From the NCBI RefSeq assembly GCF_004016445.2, contig NZ_SADT02000006.1:496001-560000 (forward strand): a stretch of 64,000 bases of DNA, in the 5' to 3' direction. The notes under the pieces are model-generated. The model worked only from the letters and a program-made list of their open reading frames with translations, was not told the DNA's origin and made no database searches. This document shows positions 40,490 through 48,485 of this stretch, in pieces. Origin of the DNA: Mesorhizobium sp. M2E.F.Ca.ET.219.01.1.1. Lineage in GTDB: Bacteria > Pseudomonadota > Alphaproteobacteria > Rhizobiales > Rhizobiaceae. A program made the position numbers and the translations under genes. Every line of letters starts with the position of its first letter. Positions within the stretch are counted from its first letter, which is position 1.

Positions 40490-41041
40490 TCAGGCGGCAT
40501 CGAGCGTTTCGACGACGAAATTGTTGTTGGTGTAGACGCAGATGTCGGACGCGATCTGCATGGCCTTGCGGGCGATCTCCTCCGCGTCCTTGTCGCTGTC
40601 GATCAGCGCGCGGGCCGCGGCCAGCGCGTAATTGCCGCCGGAACCGATGGCCATGACGCCATGCTCGGGCTCCAGCACGTCGCCATTGCCGGTCAGCGCC
40701 AGCGAGACCGACTTGTCGGCGACCAGCATCATGGCTTCCAGCCGGCGCAGATAGCGGTCGGTGCGCCAATCCTTGGCGAGCTCGACACAGGCGCGCGTCA
40801 GCTGGTCGGGATATTGCTCGAGCTTGGCTTCGAGCCGCTCGAGCAGGGTGAAGGCGTCGGCGGTAGCGCCGGCGAAGCCGGCAATGACGCTGCCGTCCTT
40901 GCCGATGCGGCGCACCTTGCGGGCGTTGCCCTTCATGATGGTCTGGCCAAGGCTGACCTGGCCGTCGCCGGCGATCACGACCTTGTTGCCCTTGCGCACG
41001 CTGATGATGGTCGTGGCGTGCATGCTGAGTTCATTCGACAT
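40490..41041 (-). CDS. hslV: ATP-dependent protease proteolytic subunit HslV
   Basis: A 183-residue threonine peptidase. The mature N-terminus after processing is TTIISVRKGNKVVIAGDGQVS (from residue 10), with the nucleophile Thr. Further conserved parts are AGFAGATADAFTLLERLE and MAIGSGGNYALAAARAL. It forms the protease chamber with HslU. Promoter on the minus strand faces hisB on the plus strand across 218 bases. Two genes intervene before hslU, which is otherwise usually adjacent. Confidence 0.97.
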   Translation of the reverse strand: MSNELSMHATTIISVRKGNKVVIAGDGQVSLGQTIMKGNARKVRRIGKDGSVIAGFAGATADAFTLLERLEAKLEQYPDQLTRACVELAKDWRTDRYLRRLEAMMLVADKSVSLALTGNGDVLEPEHGVMAIGSGGNYALAAARALIDSDKDAEEIARKAMQIASDICVYTNNNFVVETLDAA

Positions 41042-41259
41042 TTTTAGCTCCGATGCGCGCTATCCCTTGAAAAGGCGATTGGCGCGGTACGAGTGAGTTG
41101 GATCGGCCATATGTATGCACATGGCGAACGATTGCAAACCGCCGTCCGACAAGGCCGAATAGCGGCCGGAATGGAAACTGGCAATCGCCGGATCATGCTG
41201 ATAGAAGGCTCTCGTTTTCAAGCCCCGGCGCCTCTAAACCAGGCAACAAGGACAGAGCG

Positions 41260-41856
41260 ATGACGCGTTCGGCCGAAGTCAGCCGCAAGACCAAGGAAAC
41301 CGAGATTTCGGTCTCCGTCCATGTCGACGGCAAGGGCAAAGCCGACATTTCGACCGGCGTCGGCTTCTTCGACCATATGCTCGACCAGCTGTCGCGGCAT
41401 TCGCTGATCGACATGACGATCAAGGCCAAGGGCGACCTGCATATCGACGACCACCATACGGTCGAGGACACCGGCATTGCGATCGGCCAGGCGTTGAGCA
41501 AGGCGCTGGGCGAACGGCGCGGCATCATGCGCTATGCCTCGATCGATCTCGCCATGGACGAGACGCTGACCAGGGCGGCGATCGACGTCTCCGGCCGCCC
41601 TTTCCTGGTTTGGAACGTCGCCTTCTCGTCGCCGAAGATCGGCACGTTCGACACCGAACTGGTGCGCGAGTTCTTCCAGGCGCTGGCGCAGAATGCCGGG
41701 ATCACGCTGCACGTGACCAACCATTACGGCGCCAACAACCATCATATTGCCGAGACCTGCTTCAAGGCCGTGGCGCGCGTGCTGCGGGCAGCACTCGAGC
41801 CAGATCCGCGCCAGCCGGATGCCGTGCCTTCCACCAAGGGATCGCTGAAAGGATAG
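41260..41856 (+). CDS. hisB: Imidazoleglycerol-phosphate dehydratase
   Basis: A 198-residue monofunctional HisB. Metal-binding and catalytic motifs are GVGFFDHMLDQLSRHSLIDM (about residues 28-47), DDHHTVEDTGIAIGQAL (about 62-78), and GANNHHIAETCFKAVARVLR (about 155-174). It catalyses the sixth step of histidine synthesis. The ATG at 41260 follows AAGGACAGAGCG and is preferred over a longer frame starting at 41098. First gene of the his run. Confidence 0.96.
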   Translation: MTRSAEVSRKTKETEISVSVHVDGKGKADISTGVGFFDHMLDQLSRHSLIDMTIKAKGDLHIDDHHTVEDTGIAIGQALSKALGERRGIMRYASIDLAMDETLTRAAIDVSGRPFLVWNVAFSSPKIGTFDTELVREFFQALAQNAGITLHVTNHYGANNHHIAETCFKAVARVLRAALEPDPRQPDAVPSTKGSLKG

Positions 41857-41859
41857 GCT

Positions 41860-42333
41860 ATGGCGATCTATGTCGTGATGCAGCCGCCGGCGGACAACAA
41901 AGCCGAGGACGTCCGTTTCGTGCGCGACAGCTTCACCTGGCTGGGTTTCCTGTTCTCGCCGCTCTGGCTCGCCTGGAACCGGCTGTGGATCGAGGCGGCC
42001 CTGACTTTCGCCGTCATGGCGATCCTGTCGGTGGCCGGCGAGAGGCTCGGGCTTGAAGGGGCCGGATCGCTGCTGTCGCTGTTGGTCTCGCTCTATATCG
42101 GCTTCGAAGGCCAGGCCCTGCGCATCGCTTCGCTGCGGCGGCGCGGCTGGCGCGAATGGGGCGTGGTCGAGGCCGGCAATCTCGCCGATGCCGAGACGCG
42201 CCATGCACTGGAAACCGGCGAGGAGAGCGAGGAGCAGCCAGCCCTGCCGCGCATCGTGCCGGATGCGTCGCTGGCGCGCCCGCCGCAAACCGGGATGGCG
42301 CTGGGACTGACCCATACGCCTGGAAGGCCCTGA
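41860..42333 (+). CDS. DUF2628 domain membrane protein in the his operon
   Basis: A 157-residue protein with two or three hydrophobic segments (FTWLGFLFSPLWLAWNRLWIEAALTFAVMAIL, then GSLLSLLVSLYIGFEGQAL). This matches the DUF2628 family, small membrane proteins of unknown role. It begins three bases after hisB and ends one base before hisH, so it is translated from the his transcript. As I recall this position is conserved in Rhizobiales. No catalytic residues are identifiable. Confidence 0.82.
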   Translation: MAIYVVMQPPADNKAEDVRFVRDSFTWLGFLFSPLWLAWNRLWIEAALTFAVMAILSVAGERLGLEGAGSLLSLLVSLYIGFEGQALRIASLRRRGWREWGVVEAGNLADAETRHALETGEESEEQPALPRIVPDASLARPPQTGMALGLTHTPGRP

Positions 42334-42334
42334 C

Positions 42335-42985
42335 ATGCGGGTAGCCATCATCGATTACGGCTCGGGCAATCTGCGCTCGGCCACCAAGGCCTTCGAGCGC
42401 GCGGCGCGCGAGGGAGGCATTGCCGCGACGATCGAGCTGACGGCCGATGCCGAGCGGGTGCGGTCCGCCGACCGCATCGTGCTGCCGGGCGTCGGCGCCT
42501 ATGCCGACTGCGCCGCCGGCCTGCACGCGGTGCCAGGCATGTGGGAGGCGGTCGAGGAAGCGGCGCTTCGTAAGGGGCGGCCGTTCCTCGGCATCTGCGT
42601 CGGCATGCAGTTGATGTCGCAACGCGGGTTGGAAAAGACCATCACCAAGGGCCTTGGCTGGATCGCCGGCGACGTCAAGGAGATCAAGCCCTCCGACTCA
42701 ACGCTGAAGATCCCGCAGATCGGCTGGAACACGATCGAGCTTGTCCGCCCGCATCCGCTGTTTTCCGGCATCGAGACCGGCCCGAAAGGGCTGCATGCCT
42801 ATTTCGTCCATTCCTATCATCTGGAAGCGAAGAATCCGGATGAGGTGCTGGCGGTTGCCGACTATGGCGGCCCGGTGACGGCGGCGGTCGCCCGCGACAA
42901 CCTCGCCGGCACGCAGTTCCATCCCGAGAAGAGCCAGGCGCTCGGCCTGGCGCTGATCACCAATTTCCTGAAATGGAGGCCCTGA
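42335..42985 (+). CDS. hisH: Imidazole glycerol phosphate synthase, glutaminase subunit
   Basis: A 216-residue class I glutamine amidotransferase that supplies ammonia to HisF. The catalytic nucleophile is in FLGICVGMQLMSQRGLE (about residues 84-100). The His/Glu pair of the triad is in GTQFHPEKSQALGL near the C-terminus. The oxyanion-type motif is LPGVGAYADC. Complete length. Spaced one base after the DUF2628 gene. Confidence 0.96.
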   Translation: MRVAIIDYGSGNLRSATKAFERAAREGGIAATIELTADAERVRSADRIVLPGVGAYADCAAGLHAVPGMWEAVEEAALRKGRPFLGICVGMQLMSQRGLEKTITKGLGWIAGDVKEIKPSDSTLKIPQIGWNTIELVRPHPLFSGIETGPKGLHAYFVHSYHLEAKNPDEVLAVADYGGPVTAAVARDNLAGTQFHPEKSQALGLALITNFLKWRP

Positions 42986-42986
42986 A

Positions 42987-43277
42987 ATGAGCAGGAAGGG
43001 CTATTGGATGGCGATGATCGATGTCCGCGATCCGGACGTCTACAAGCAGTATATCGAAGCGAATGCCATCGCTTTCGCGAAATACGGCGCGAAATTCCCG
43101 ATCCGTGCGGGCCGCTACGAGAGTCCGGAAGGACCGACCGGCAACCGTCACGTGCTGGTGGAGTTCGAGTCCTACGACAAGGCAATCGAATGCTATCATT
43201 CGCCTGAATATCAGCACGCCTCGAAATTCCGGCTCGCCGCTTCGACCGGTCATTTCGCCATCGTCGAGGGCGCCTGA
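42987..43277 (+). CDS. DUF1330 family protein
   Basis: A 96-residue ferredoxin-like-fold protein. The sequence KGYWMAMIDVRDPDVYKQYIEAN, AGRYESPEGPTGNRHVLVEFESYDKAIECYHSPEYQ matches DUF1330, a dimeric alpha/beta barrel family of unknown function related to NIPSNAP and antibiotic monooxygenase-like folds. It begins one base after hisH and ends three bases before hisA, so it is cotranscribed. A role in histidine synthesis is not established. Confidence 0.88.
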   Translation: MSRKGYWMAMIDVRDPDVYKQYIEANAIAFAKYGAKFPIRAGRYESPEGPTGNRHVLVEFESYDKAIECYHSPEYQHASKFRLAASTGHFAIVEGA

Positions 43278-43280
43278 CCC

Positions 43281-44024
43281 ATGATCCTGTTTCCGGCAAT
43301 AGACCTCAAGGACGGCAAATGCGTGCGCCTGAAACACGGCGACATGGCCACCGCCACGATTTACAACGACGACCCCGCCGCGCAAGCCAAGGCCTTCGAG
43401 GAGCAAGGCTTCGAGTGGCTGCATGTCGTCGACCTCAACGGCGCCTTCAGGGGCCAGAGCGTCAACAGCGCAGCGGTCGGGGCTATCCTCAAGGCGACGA
43501 AGAACCCGGTGCAGCTCGGCGGCGGCATCCGCACCTTGCCGCAGATCGAAGACTGGCTGGACCGCGGCCTTGCCCGCGTCATCCTCGGCACGGTCGCGGT
43601 GCGCGAGCCGGAGCTGGTCAGGCAAGCCTGCAAGGCTTTTCCCGGAAAGATCGCGGTCGGCATCGACGCCAAGGGCGGCAAGGTCGCTGTCGAGGGCTGG
43701 GCCGAAGCCTCCGAACTCGGCGTCATTGAGCTCGCCAGGAAATTCGAGGGCGCCGGCGTGGCCGCCATCATCTACACCGATATCGACCGCGACGGCGTGC
43801 TGACCGGCATCAACTGGGATTCGACCATCGACCTCGCGGAAGCGGTTTCTATTCCCGTGATCGCATCCGGCGGCCTCGCCTCGATTGCCGACATCGTGCG
43901 CATGACCATGCCCGACGCGAAAAAACTCGAAGGCGCGATCTCCGGCCGCGCCCTATATGACGGACGTGTCGACCCGGCCGAGGCGCTGGCGATCTTGCGC
44001 GGCGAACGGGCGGAGGCAGAATAG
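43281..44024 (+). CDS. hisA: ProFAR isomerase (1-(5-phosphoribosyl)-5-[(5-phosphoribosylamino)methylideneamino]imidazole-4-carboxamide isomerase)
   Basis: A 247-residue (beta/alpha)8 barrel. The N-terminal strand carries the catalytic Asp in LFPAIDLKDGKCVRLKHGD, and the second Asp is in AIIYTDIDRDGVLTGIN (about residues 156-172). Phosphate-binding segments are LGGGIRTLPQIEDW and VIASGGLASI. It catalyses the isomerisation before HisF/HisH. Its stop codon overlaps the GTG of the arginase-like gene by one base. Confidence 0.96.
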   Translation: MILFPAIDLKDGKCVRLKHGDMATATIYNDDPAAQAKAFEEQGFEWLHVVDLNGAFRGQSVNSAAVGAILKATKNPVQLGGGIRTLPQIEDWLDRGLARVILGTVAVREPELVRQACKAFPGKIAVGIDAKGGKVAVEGWAEASELGVIELARKFEGAGVAAIIYTDIDRDGVLTGINWDSTIDLAEAVSIPVIASGGLASIADIVRMTMPDAKKLEGAISGRALYDGRVDPAEALAILRGERAEAE

Positions 44025-44863
44025 TGAACATTTCGATCATCCTGGCATCCTATGACAGCGGCCATTTCCACAGCGGCTGCGGCCAAGGTCCGGACGCGCT
44101 GATTTCCGGCGGATTGGCCGATGCGCTGAGGCTTGCCGGCCATGATGTCGAGGTGAACGACATCGGCAAGGTGGTCGAGGACGAGGAAGAGCGCGAGATC
44201 GGCACCGGATTTGCCGTCTGCAACGCCGTTTCAGGCGAAGTCCGCATGGCGCTGGACAAGAAGCGGTTTCCGATCGTGCTGGCCGGCAACTGCCTGACCG
44301 CCGCCGGCGCCGTGGCAGGCGCCGGCGCCGACGCCATCATCTGGGCCGACCAGCATGGCGACCTCAACACGCCGGAGACCACCACAACGGGCTTCCTCGA
44401 CGGCATGGCGCTGGCCACCGTGCTCGGCCTCTGCTGGCGGTCGATGGCGAACCAGATCCCCGGCTTCAAGCCGGTCGATCCGTCGCGCTCCGTCCTGGTC
44501 AACGCGCGCGACCTCGACGCCGCCGAGAAGGAACTGCTGGAAAAGCTGCCGATCATCCGGTCCGAGTGCCCGGACTGGAAGAGCGCGGCGCAGAGACTGA
44601 AAGCGGACGGCGCACGCCAGGTCCACATGCATGTCGATCTCGACGTGCACGATCCCGAGAAGCTGCAGGCCAACCGCTACACCACGCCCGGCGGCCCGGC
44701 GCCGGAGCAGGTACGCACCGCCATGTGCGGCCTCGCCGGCCCGCTCACCATCGCCGGGCTCACCATTTCCGCCTATGATCCGGCCTTCGACCCCAAGGGC
44801 GACGTGCCGCCGCTGGTCGGCGAGCTTGTGGTCGACCTGCTGTCCACCCTGGAAGGCAAGTGA
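44024..44863 (+). CDS. Arginase/agmatinase-family protein within the his operon, altered first metal site
   Basis: A 279-residue ureohydrolase-fold protein starting with GTG. The family metal motifs are present in modified form: the usual GGxH position reads LAGNCLTA (about residues 84-91, Asn where His is expected), the DAHxD motif reads WADQHGDLN (about 107-115), and the C-terminal DxDxxDP motif is VDLDVHDPEK (about 206-215). The first manganese ligand is thus missing or replaced. It is coupled to hisA before and to hisF after by one-base overlaps. The function is not known; a role in nitrogen metabolism is suggested by position. Confidence 0.8.
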   Translation: MNISIILASYDSGHFHSGCGQGPDALISGGLADALRLAGHDVEVNDIGKVVEDEEEREIGTGFAVCNAVSGEVRMALDKKRFPIVLAGNCLTAAGAVAGAGADAIIWADQHGDLNTPETTTTGFLDGMALATVLGLCWRSMANQIPGFKPVDPSRSVLVNARDLDAAEKELLEKLPIIRSECPDWKSAAQRLKADGARQVHMHVDLDVHDPEKLQANRYTTPGGPAPEQVRTAMCGLAGPLTIAGLTISAYDPAFDPKGDVPPLVGELVVDLLSTLEGK

Positions 44864-45654
44864 TGCTGAAAGCCCGCGTCATACCTTGCCTGGACGTCAA
44901 GAACGGCCGCGTGGTCAAGGGCGTCAATTTCGTCGACCTCATCGACGCCGGCGATCCGGTCGAAGCCGCCAAGGCTTATGATGCCGCGGGCGCCGACGAG
45001 CTCTGCTTCCTCGACATCACCGCCTCGTCGGACAATCGCGAGACGATCTTCGACGTGGTCGCCCGCACGGCCGAGCAATGCTTCATGCCGCTCACCGTCG
45101 GCGGCGGCGTGCGCCAGGTGGCCGACATCCGCAAGCTGCTTCTGGCCGGCGCCGACAAGGTGTCGATCAACACGGCGGCGGTGAAGAACCCGGATTTCGT
45201 GACGGAAGCCGCCGACAAGTTCGGCAACCAGTGCATTGTCGTGGCCATCGACGCCAAGAAGGTGTCTGCCGCCGGCGAGGCCGACCGCTGGGAGATCTTC
45301 ACCCATGGCGGTCGCGAGAAGACGGGCATCGACGCGGTCGACTTCGCCGCACGCATGGTCGATCGCGGTGCCGGCGAGATCCTGCTTACCTCGATGGACC
45401 GCGACGGCACGAAGGCCGGCTACGACATCGCGCTGACCCGCGCCGTCGCCGACGCGGTGCGCGCGCCGGTCATCGCTTCCGGTGGCGTCGGAACGCTCGA
45501 TCACCTGGTCGAGGGCATCCGCGACGGCCATGCTGGTGCCGTGCTTGCCGCCTCGATCTTCCACTTCGGCACCTACTCGATCGCCGAGGCCAAGACATAC
45601 ATGGCCAAGGCCGGCCTGCCGATGCGGCTGGACTCGGCCACCCATCGGGCTTAA
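44863..45654 (+). CDS. hisF: Imidazole glycerol phosphate synthase, cyclase subunit
   Basis: A 263-residue (beta/alpha)8 barrel. Catalytic residues are in VIPCLDVKNGRVVKGVNF (Asp11 equivalent) and LLTSMDRDGTKAGYD (Asp130 equivalent); phosphate motifs are VGGGVRQVADI and IASGGVGTLDHLVEG. It uses HisH-derived ammonia to form imidazole glycerol phosphate and AICAR. The ATG at 44863 overlaps the upstream stop (TGATG). The gene is followed by a palindromic repeat before hisE. Confidence 0.97.
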   Translation: MLKARVIPCLDVKNGRVVKGVNFVDLIDAGDPVEAAKAYDAAGADELCFLDITASSDNRETIFDVVARTAEQCFMPLTVGGGVRQVADIRKLLLAGADKVSINTAAVKNPDFVTEAADKFGNQCIVVAIDAKKVSAAGEADRWEIFTHGGREKTGIDAVDFAARMVDRGAGEILLTSMDRDGTKAGYDIALTRAVADAVRAPVIASGGVGTLDHLVEGIRDGHAGAVLAASIFHFGTYSIAEAKTYMAKAGLPMRLDSATHRA

Positions 45655-45702
45655 AGCATGATCCCGGAAGGTGGGGACCGGTTTTCGGAAAAGATCATGC
45701 TT
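45654..45702. repeat. Palindromic repeat between hisF and hisE
   Basis: AAGCATGATC and GATCATGCTT are perfect 10-base ends, enclosing CCGGAAGGTGGGGACCGG and TTTTCGGAAAA. This 49-base element is a familiar dispersed repeat in Rhizobiales genomes. It overlaps the end of hisF and ends 15 bases before the hisE start. Confidence 0.8.
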
Positions 45703-45716
45703 AAACAAGCAGATAG

Positions 45717-46052
45717 ATGACCGACATGGCTCAATTTTCGCTCGCCGATCTGGAAACGATCATCCACCAGCGCGCCCATTCCGGCGACCCGGACTCGTGG
45801 ACGGCGAAACTGTTCGCCAAGGGCATGAACAAGGCGGCGCAGAAGCTCGGCGAGGAGGCTGTGGAAGCCGTTATCGCCGCCGTCCGCGGCGACAAGCAGG
45901 CCCTCGTTTCGGAAAGCGCCGATCTTATATATCATTGGCTTGTCGTGCTCGGCATCGCGGGTGTTCCGTTGGACGACGTGCTGAAGGAACTCGAGGGCCG
46001 TACCGGCCGCTCGGGGGTTGCCGAAAAGGCGTCCCGGCCCCGGGGCTGGTGA
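45717..46052 (+). CDS. hisE: Phosphoribosyl-ATP diphosphatase
   Basis: A 111-residue all-alpha NTP-pyrophosphohydrolase of the MazG-like fold. Family motif KLGEEAVEAVIAAVRGDKQALVSESADLIYHWLVVL (residues about 43-78) carries the EExxE and ExxD metal ligands. It removes pyrophosphate from phosphoribosyl-ATP at the second step of histidine synthesis. A second ATG six bases downstream is also possible. It is followed 33 bases later by coaA. Confidence 0.95.
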   Translation: MTDMAQFSLADLETIIHQRAHSGDPDSWTAKLFAKGMNKAAQKLGEEAVEAVIAAVRGDKQALVSESADLIYHWLVVLGIAGVPLDDVLKELEGRTGRSGVAEKASRPRGW

Positions 46053-46085
46053 CCCGGGCTGACGGCGAGGAGGGCAGGAAACTCG

Positions 46086-47045
46086 ATGGATCAGCTTGCT
46101 CCGACCGAGAAATACTCCCCTTATCGTTTCTTCTCCGCCGAGCAATGGTCGCAGTTCCGCGCCGATACGCCGCTGACGCTGACCGGGGACGAGATCGATC
46201 GGCTGCGCTCGCTCAACGACCCGGTCGACCTCGAAGAGGTCAAGCGCATCTATCTATCGCTGTCGCGGCTGCTGTCGGCCCATGTCGAAGCAAGCCAATT
46301 ATTGTTCAAGCAGCGCCGGGCCTTTTTCAACGCGCAGGACGTCGTCAAGACACCCTTCATCATCGGCATCGCCGGCTCGGTCGCGGTCGGCAAATCGACC
46401 ACGGCGCGCGTGCTGAAAGAGCTTCTGGCGCGCTGGCCGTCGAGCCCGAAGGTCGATCTCATCACCACCGACGGCTTCCTGTTGCCCAACGAGATCCTGC
46501 GCCGCGAGAACCTCATGGAGCGCAAGGGGTTTCCCGAGAGCTACGATGTCGGCGCGCTGCTGAGATTCCTGTCCGGCATCAAGTCGGCGCAAAGCAGCGT
46601 CAGCGCGCCGGTCTATTCGCACCTGACCTATGACGTCATTCCGGGCGAGTTCGTGACCATCGACCGTCCCGACATCCTGATCTTCGAGGGCATCAACGTG
46701 CTGCAGCCGGGCAAGCTGCCGAAGGACGGCAAGATCGTGCCGTTCCTGTCCGACTTCTTCGATTTCGCCATCTATATCGATGCCGACGAGAAGCTGATCC
46801 ACCAGTGGTACATCCAGCGCTTCATGCGGCTGCGCGAGACCGCCTTCCGCAATCCGGACTCCTTCTTCCACCGCTATTCGCAGCTTTCCGAGGACGCCGC
46901 GCGCGCCATCGCCGAGGGGCTGTGGGCCAACATCAACCTGAAGAACCTGCGTGAGAACATCCTGCCGACCAGGGCGCGGGCCGATCTCATCCTGCGCAAA
47001 GGCGCCAACCATTTGATCGAGGAAGTGGCGCTGAGGAAGCTATGA
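46086..47045 (+). CDS. coaA: Type I pantothenate kinase
   Basis: A 319-residue P-loop kinase that phosphorylates pantothenate, the first committed step to coenzyme A. Walker A is IGIAGSVAVGKSTTARVL (about residues 94-111). Other family segments are YSPYRFFSAEQWSQFR, VDLITTDGFLLPN, RKGFPESYDVGALLRFL, YDVIPGEFVTID and DILIFEGINVLQPG. Length is normal. The hisE-coaA order is common in Rhizobiales. It is convergent with the membrane protein gene at 47085. Confidence 0.96.
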   Translation: MDQLAPTEKYSPYRFFSAEQWSQFRADTPLTLTGDEIDRLRSLNDPVDLEEVKRIYLSLSRLLSAHVEASQLLFKQRRAFFNAQDVVKTPFIIGIAGSVAVGKSTTARVLKELLARWPSSPKVDLITTDGFLLPNEILRRENLMERKGFPESYDVGALLRFLSGIKSAQSSVSAPVYSHLTYDVIPGEFVTIDRPDILIFEGINVLQPGKLPKDGKIVPFLSDFFDFAIYIDADEKLIHQWYIQRFMRLRETAFRNPDSFFHRYSQLSEDAARAIAEGLWANINLKNLRENILPTRARADLILRKGANHLIEEVALRKL

Positions 47046-47084
47046 TCGGCCCGGGAAGCCGCCCGATGAGGCGCCCCAATCGAC

Positions 47085-48298
47085 TACGCCGCTGACGGTT
47101 CCCGGCGCGGCCGCGTTCCACGGCTTCGCGCCCATATCGAGAAAAACATCCAGCCGGCAAGAAACGACGGCACGAGCACGCCGATGTGGAAACCGGCATT
47201 GTTGAGGATATGCGCGACGAACGCGTAGAGCCAGCAGATCGCGAGGACGAGACGGGGTGGCCTCGAAACCATCGTCCAGAGCAGGGCAACTGCCACCGCC
47301 ACGGCGATCGTGTCGTAGGTATAGCCATAGGGTGTGGCGAGGATCGCAAGCACCGCGGTGAGCACGACCCTTTCACCATGCTCCACTTGCCGGCCCGGCC
47401 GCCAAAGCCAGACGACGGCGCCGATGGCGACGATCGTGGCAATCGCCTGCAGGCCATAAGCTGCCGGGACACCGAGGCCGAGCGCCCGTGCCGTGAAGAA
47501 AACGGTTATGGCATTGGCGTGGTAGTGCTGGGGGAAGGGTGCTTCCATGATCTCGGTCATCAGCGGCCGGGTTTGCGTGTAAAACAGCGACCAGACATCG
47601 AAGCCGAAAAAAAGGCCCGTGGCCACGGCCACAAGCGCCGTTGTCACAGCGGCCGCGGCGATGGCTCGCCAATTGCCGCCGGCGAGCAGGCAGAACGGGA
47701 CGAGGATGCCAAGATGCGGCTTGATCGTCAGCAGGCCGAACAGGATCCCCGCCAACACCGGGCGCCTTGGCGCCGCCGCGAGGCCGCCGATCAGCAAGGC
47801 GGTCGTCAGCGCGCCGTTCTGGCCGAAAACCGCGTCCCAGATGACGGCGGGGCTCAAGACAATCGCCAGTTCGGCGGCTCCTCCCAGCTTCAGGGGCCGG
47901 ACCGCCAACCACAGACACACAACGGTGCCAAAGGTCCACACCAGATAGGCGGGAAATATCGGCAGGGCCGCGAGCGGCGCGCCAATCAGCAGGATGCTCG
48001 GCGGATAGCTCCATTCCTGGTTTGGGAAACCTGGCCCGAACATGCCACGGAGCGCCGCGCGGTAGGCGTCGACGTCGAACAGCGCGTCGACATGGCCGTC
48101 GAGCGCCATTCGGCCACCGGCCCAGAGATTGCTGAAATCCCAGTAAGGCAGCGTCTTCGAGAGCGCCGACAGGCCATCCGGGCCAATGGTCCACAATTTG
48201 CGCAGGTAGAAGTCGGCCATGCAGAAAGCGACAATCGCCATCACGGTGACGATGGCCACGTCAAAGAGGCTTCGCGACCTGATCCGGCTTGGCTGCAT
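47085..48298 (-). CDS. Integral membrane glycosyltransferase-like protein (DUF2029/GT87 type)
   Basis: A protein of about 404 residues with around ten hydrophobic segments. The characteristic feature is GPGFPNQEWSYPPSILLIGAPLAALP (the WxYPP motif, about residues 88-105), with KPHLGILVPFCLLAGGN, typical of GT87 mannosyltransferase-like (DUF2029) proteins that use polyprenyl-linked sugars. The ATG at 48298 has a GAGG ribosome site; another ATG at 48313 would add five residues. It probably acts at the inner membrane in polysaccharide or lipid glycosylation. The acceptor is unknown. Confidence 0.8.
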
Positions 48299-48485
48299 GG
48301 CGACCTCGGTCATGCAGCCTGTTTAGCCCCGCGCCCTTAAGATCGCGTTGCCGCCGGCGTCAGCCGGCCCCTCGCCCTCGGGCAAGGCGGCGTCGCCGTC
48401 CGCTGGGTTCCCATAAGTTAACGGCACCTTAGGCAAATCCCATTAGCTTTCACCCTCAACTCCAGCGGGTGTTCGGGAGGCACCG

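Noticed and set aside
41098..41259. N-terminal extension of hisB
   Set aside because: HisB proteins start near the ATG at 41260, and the extension has no family similarity.
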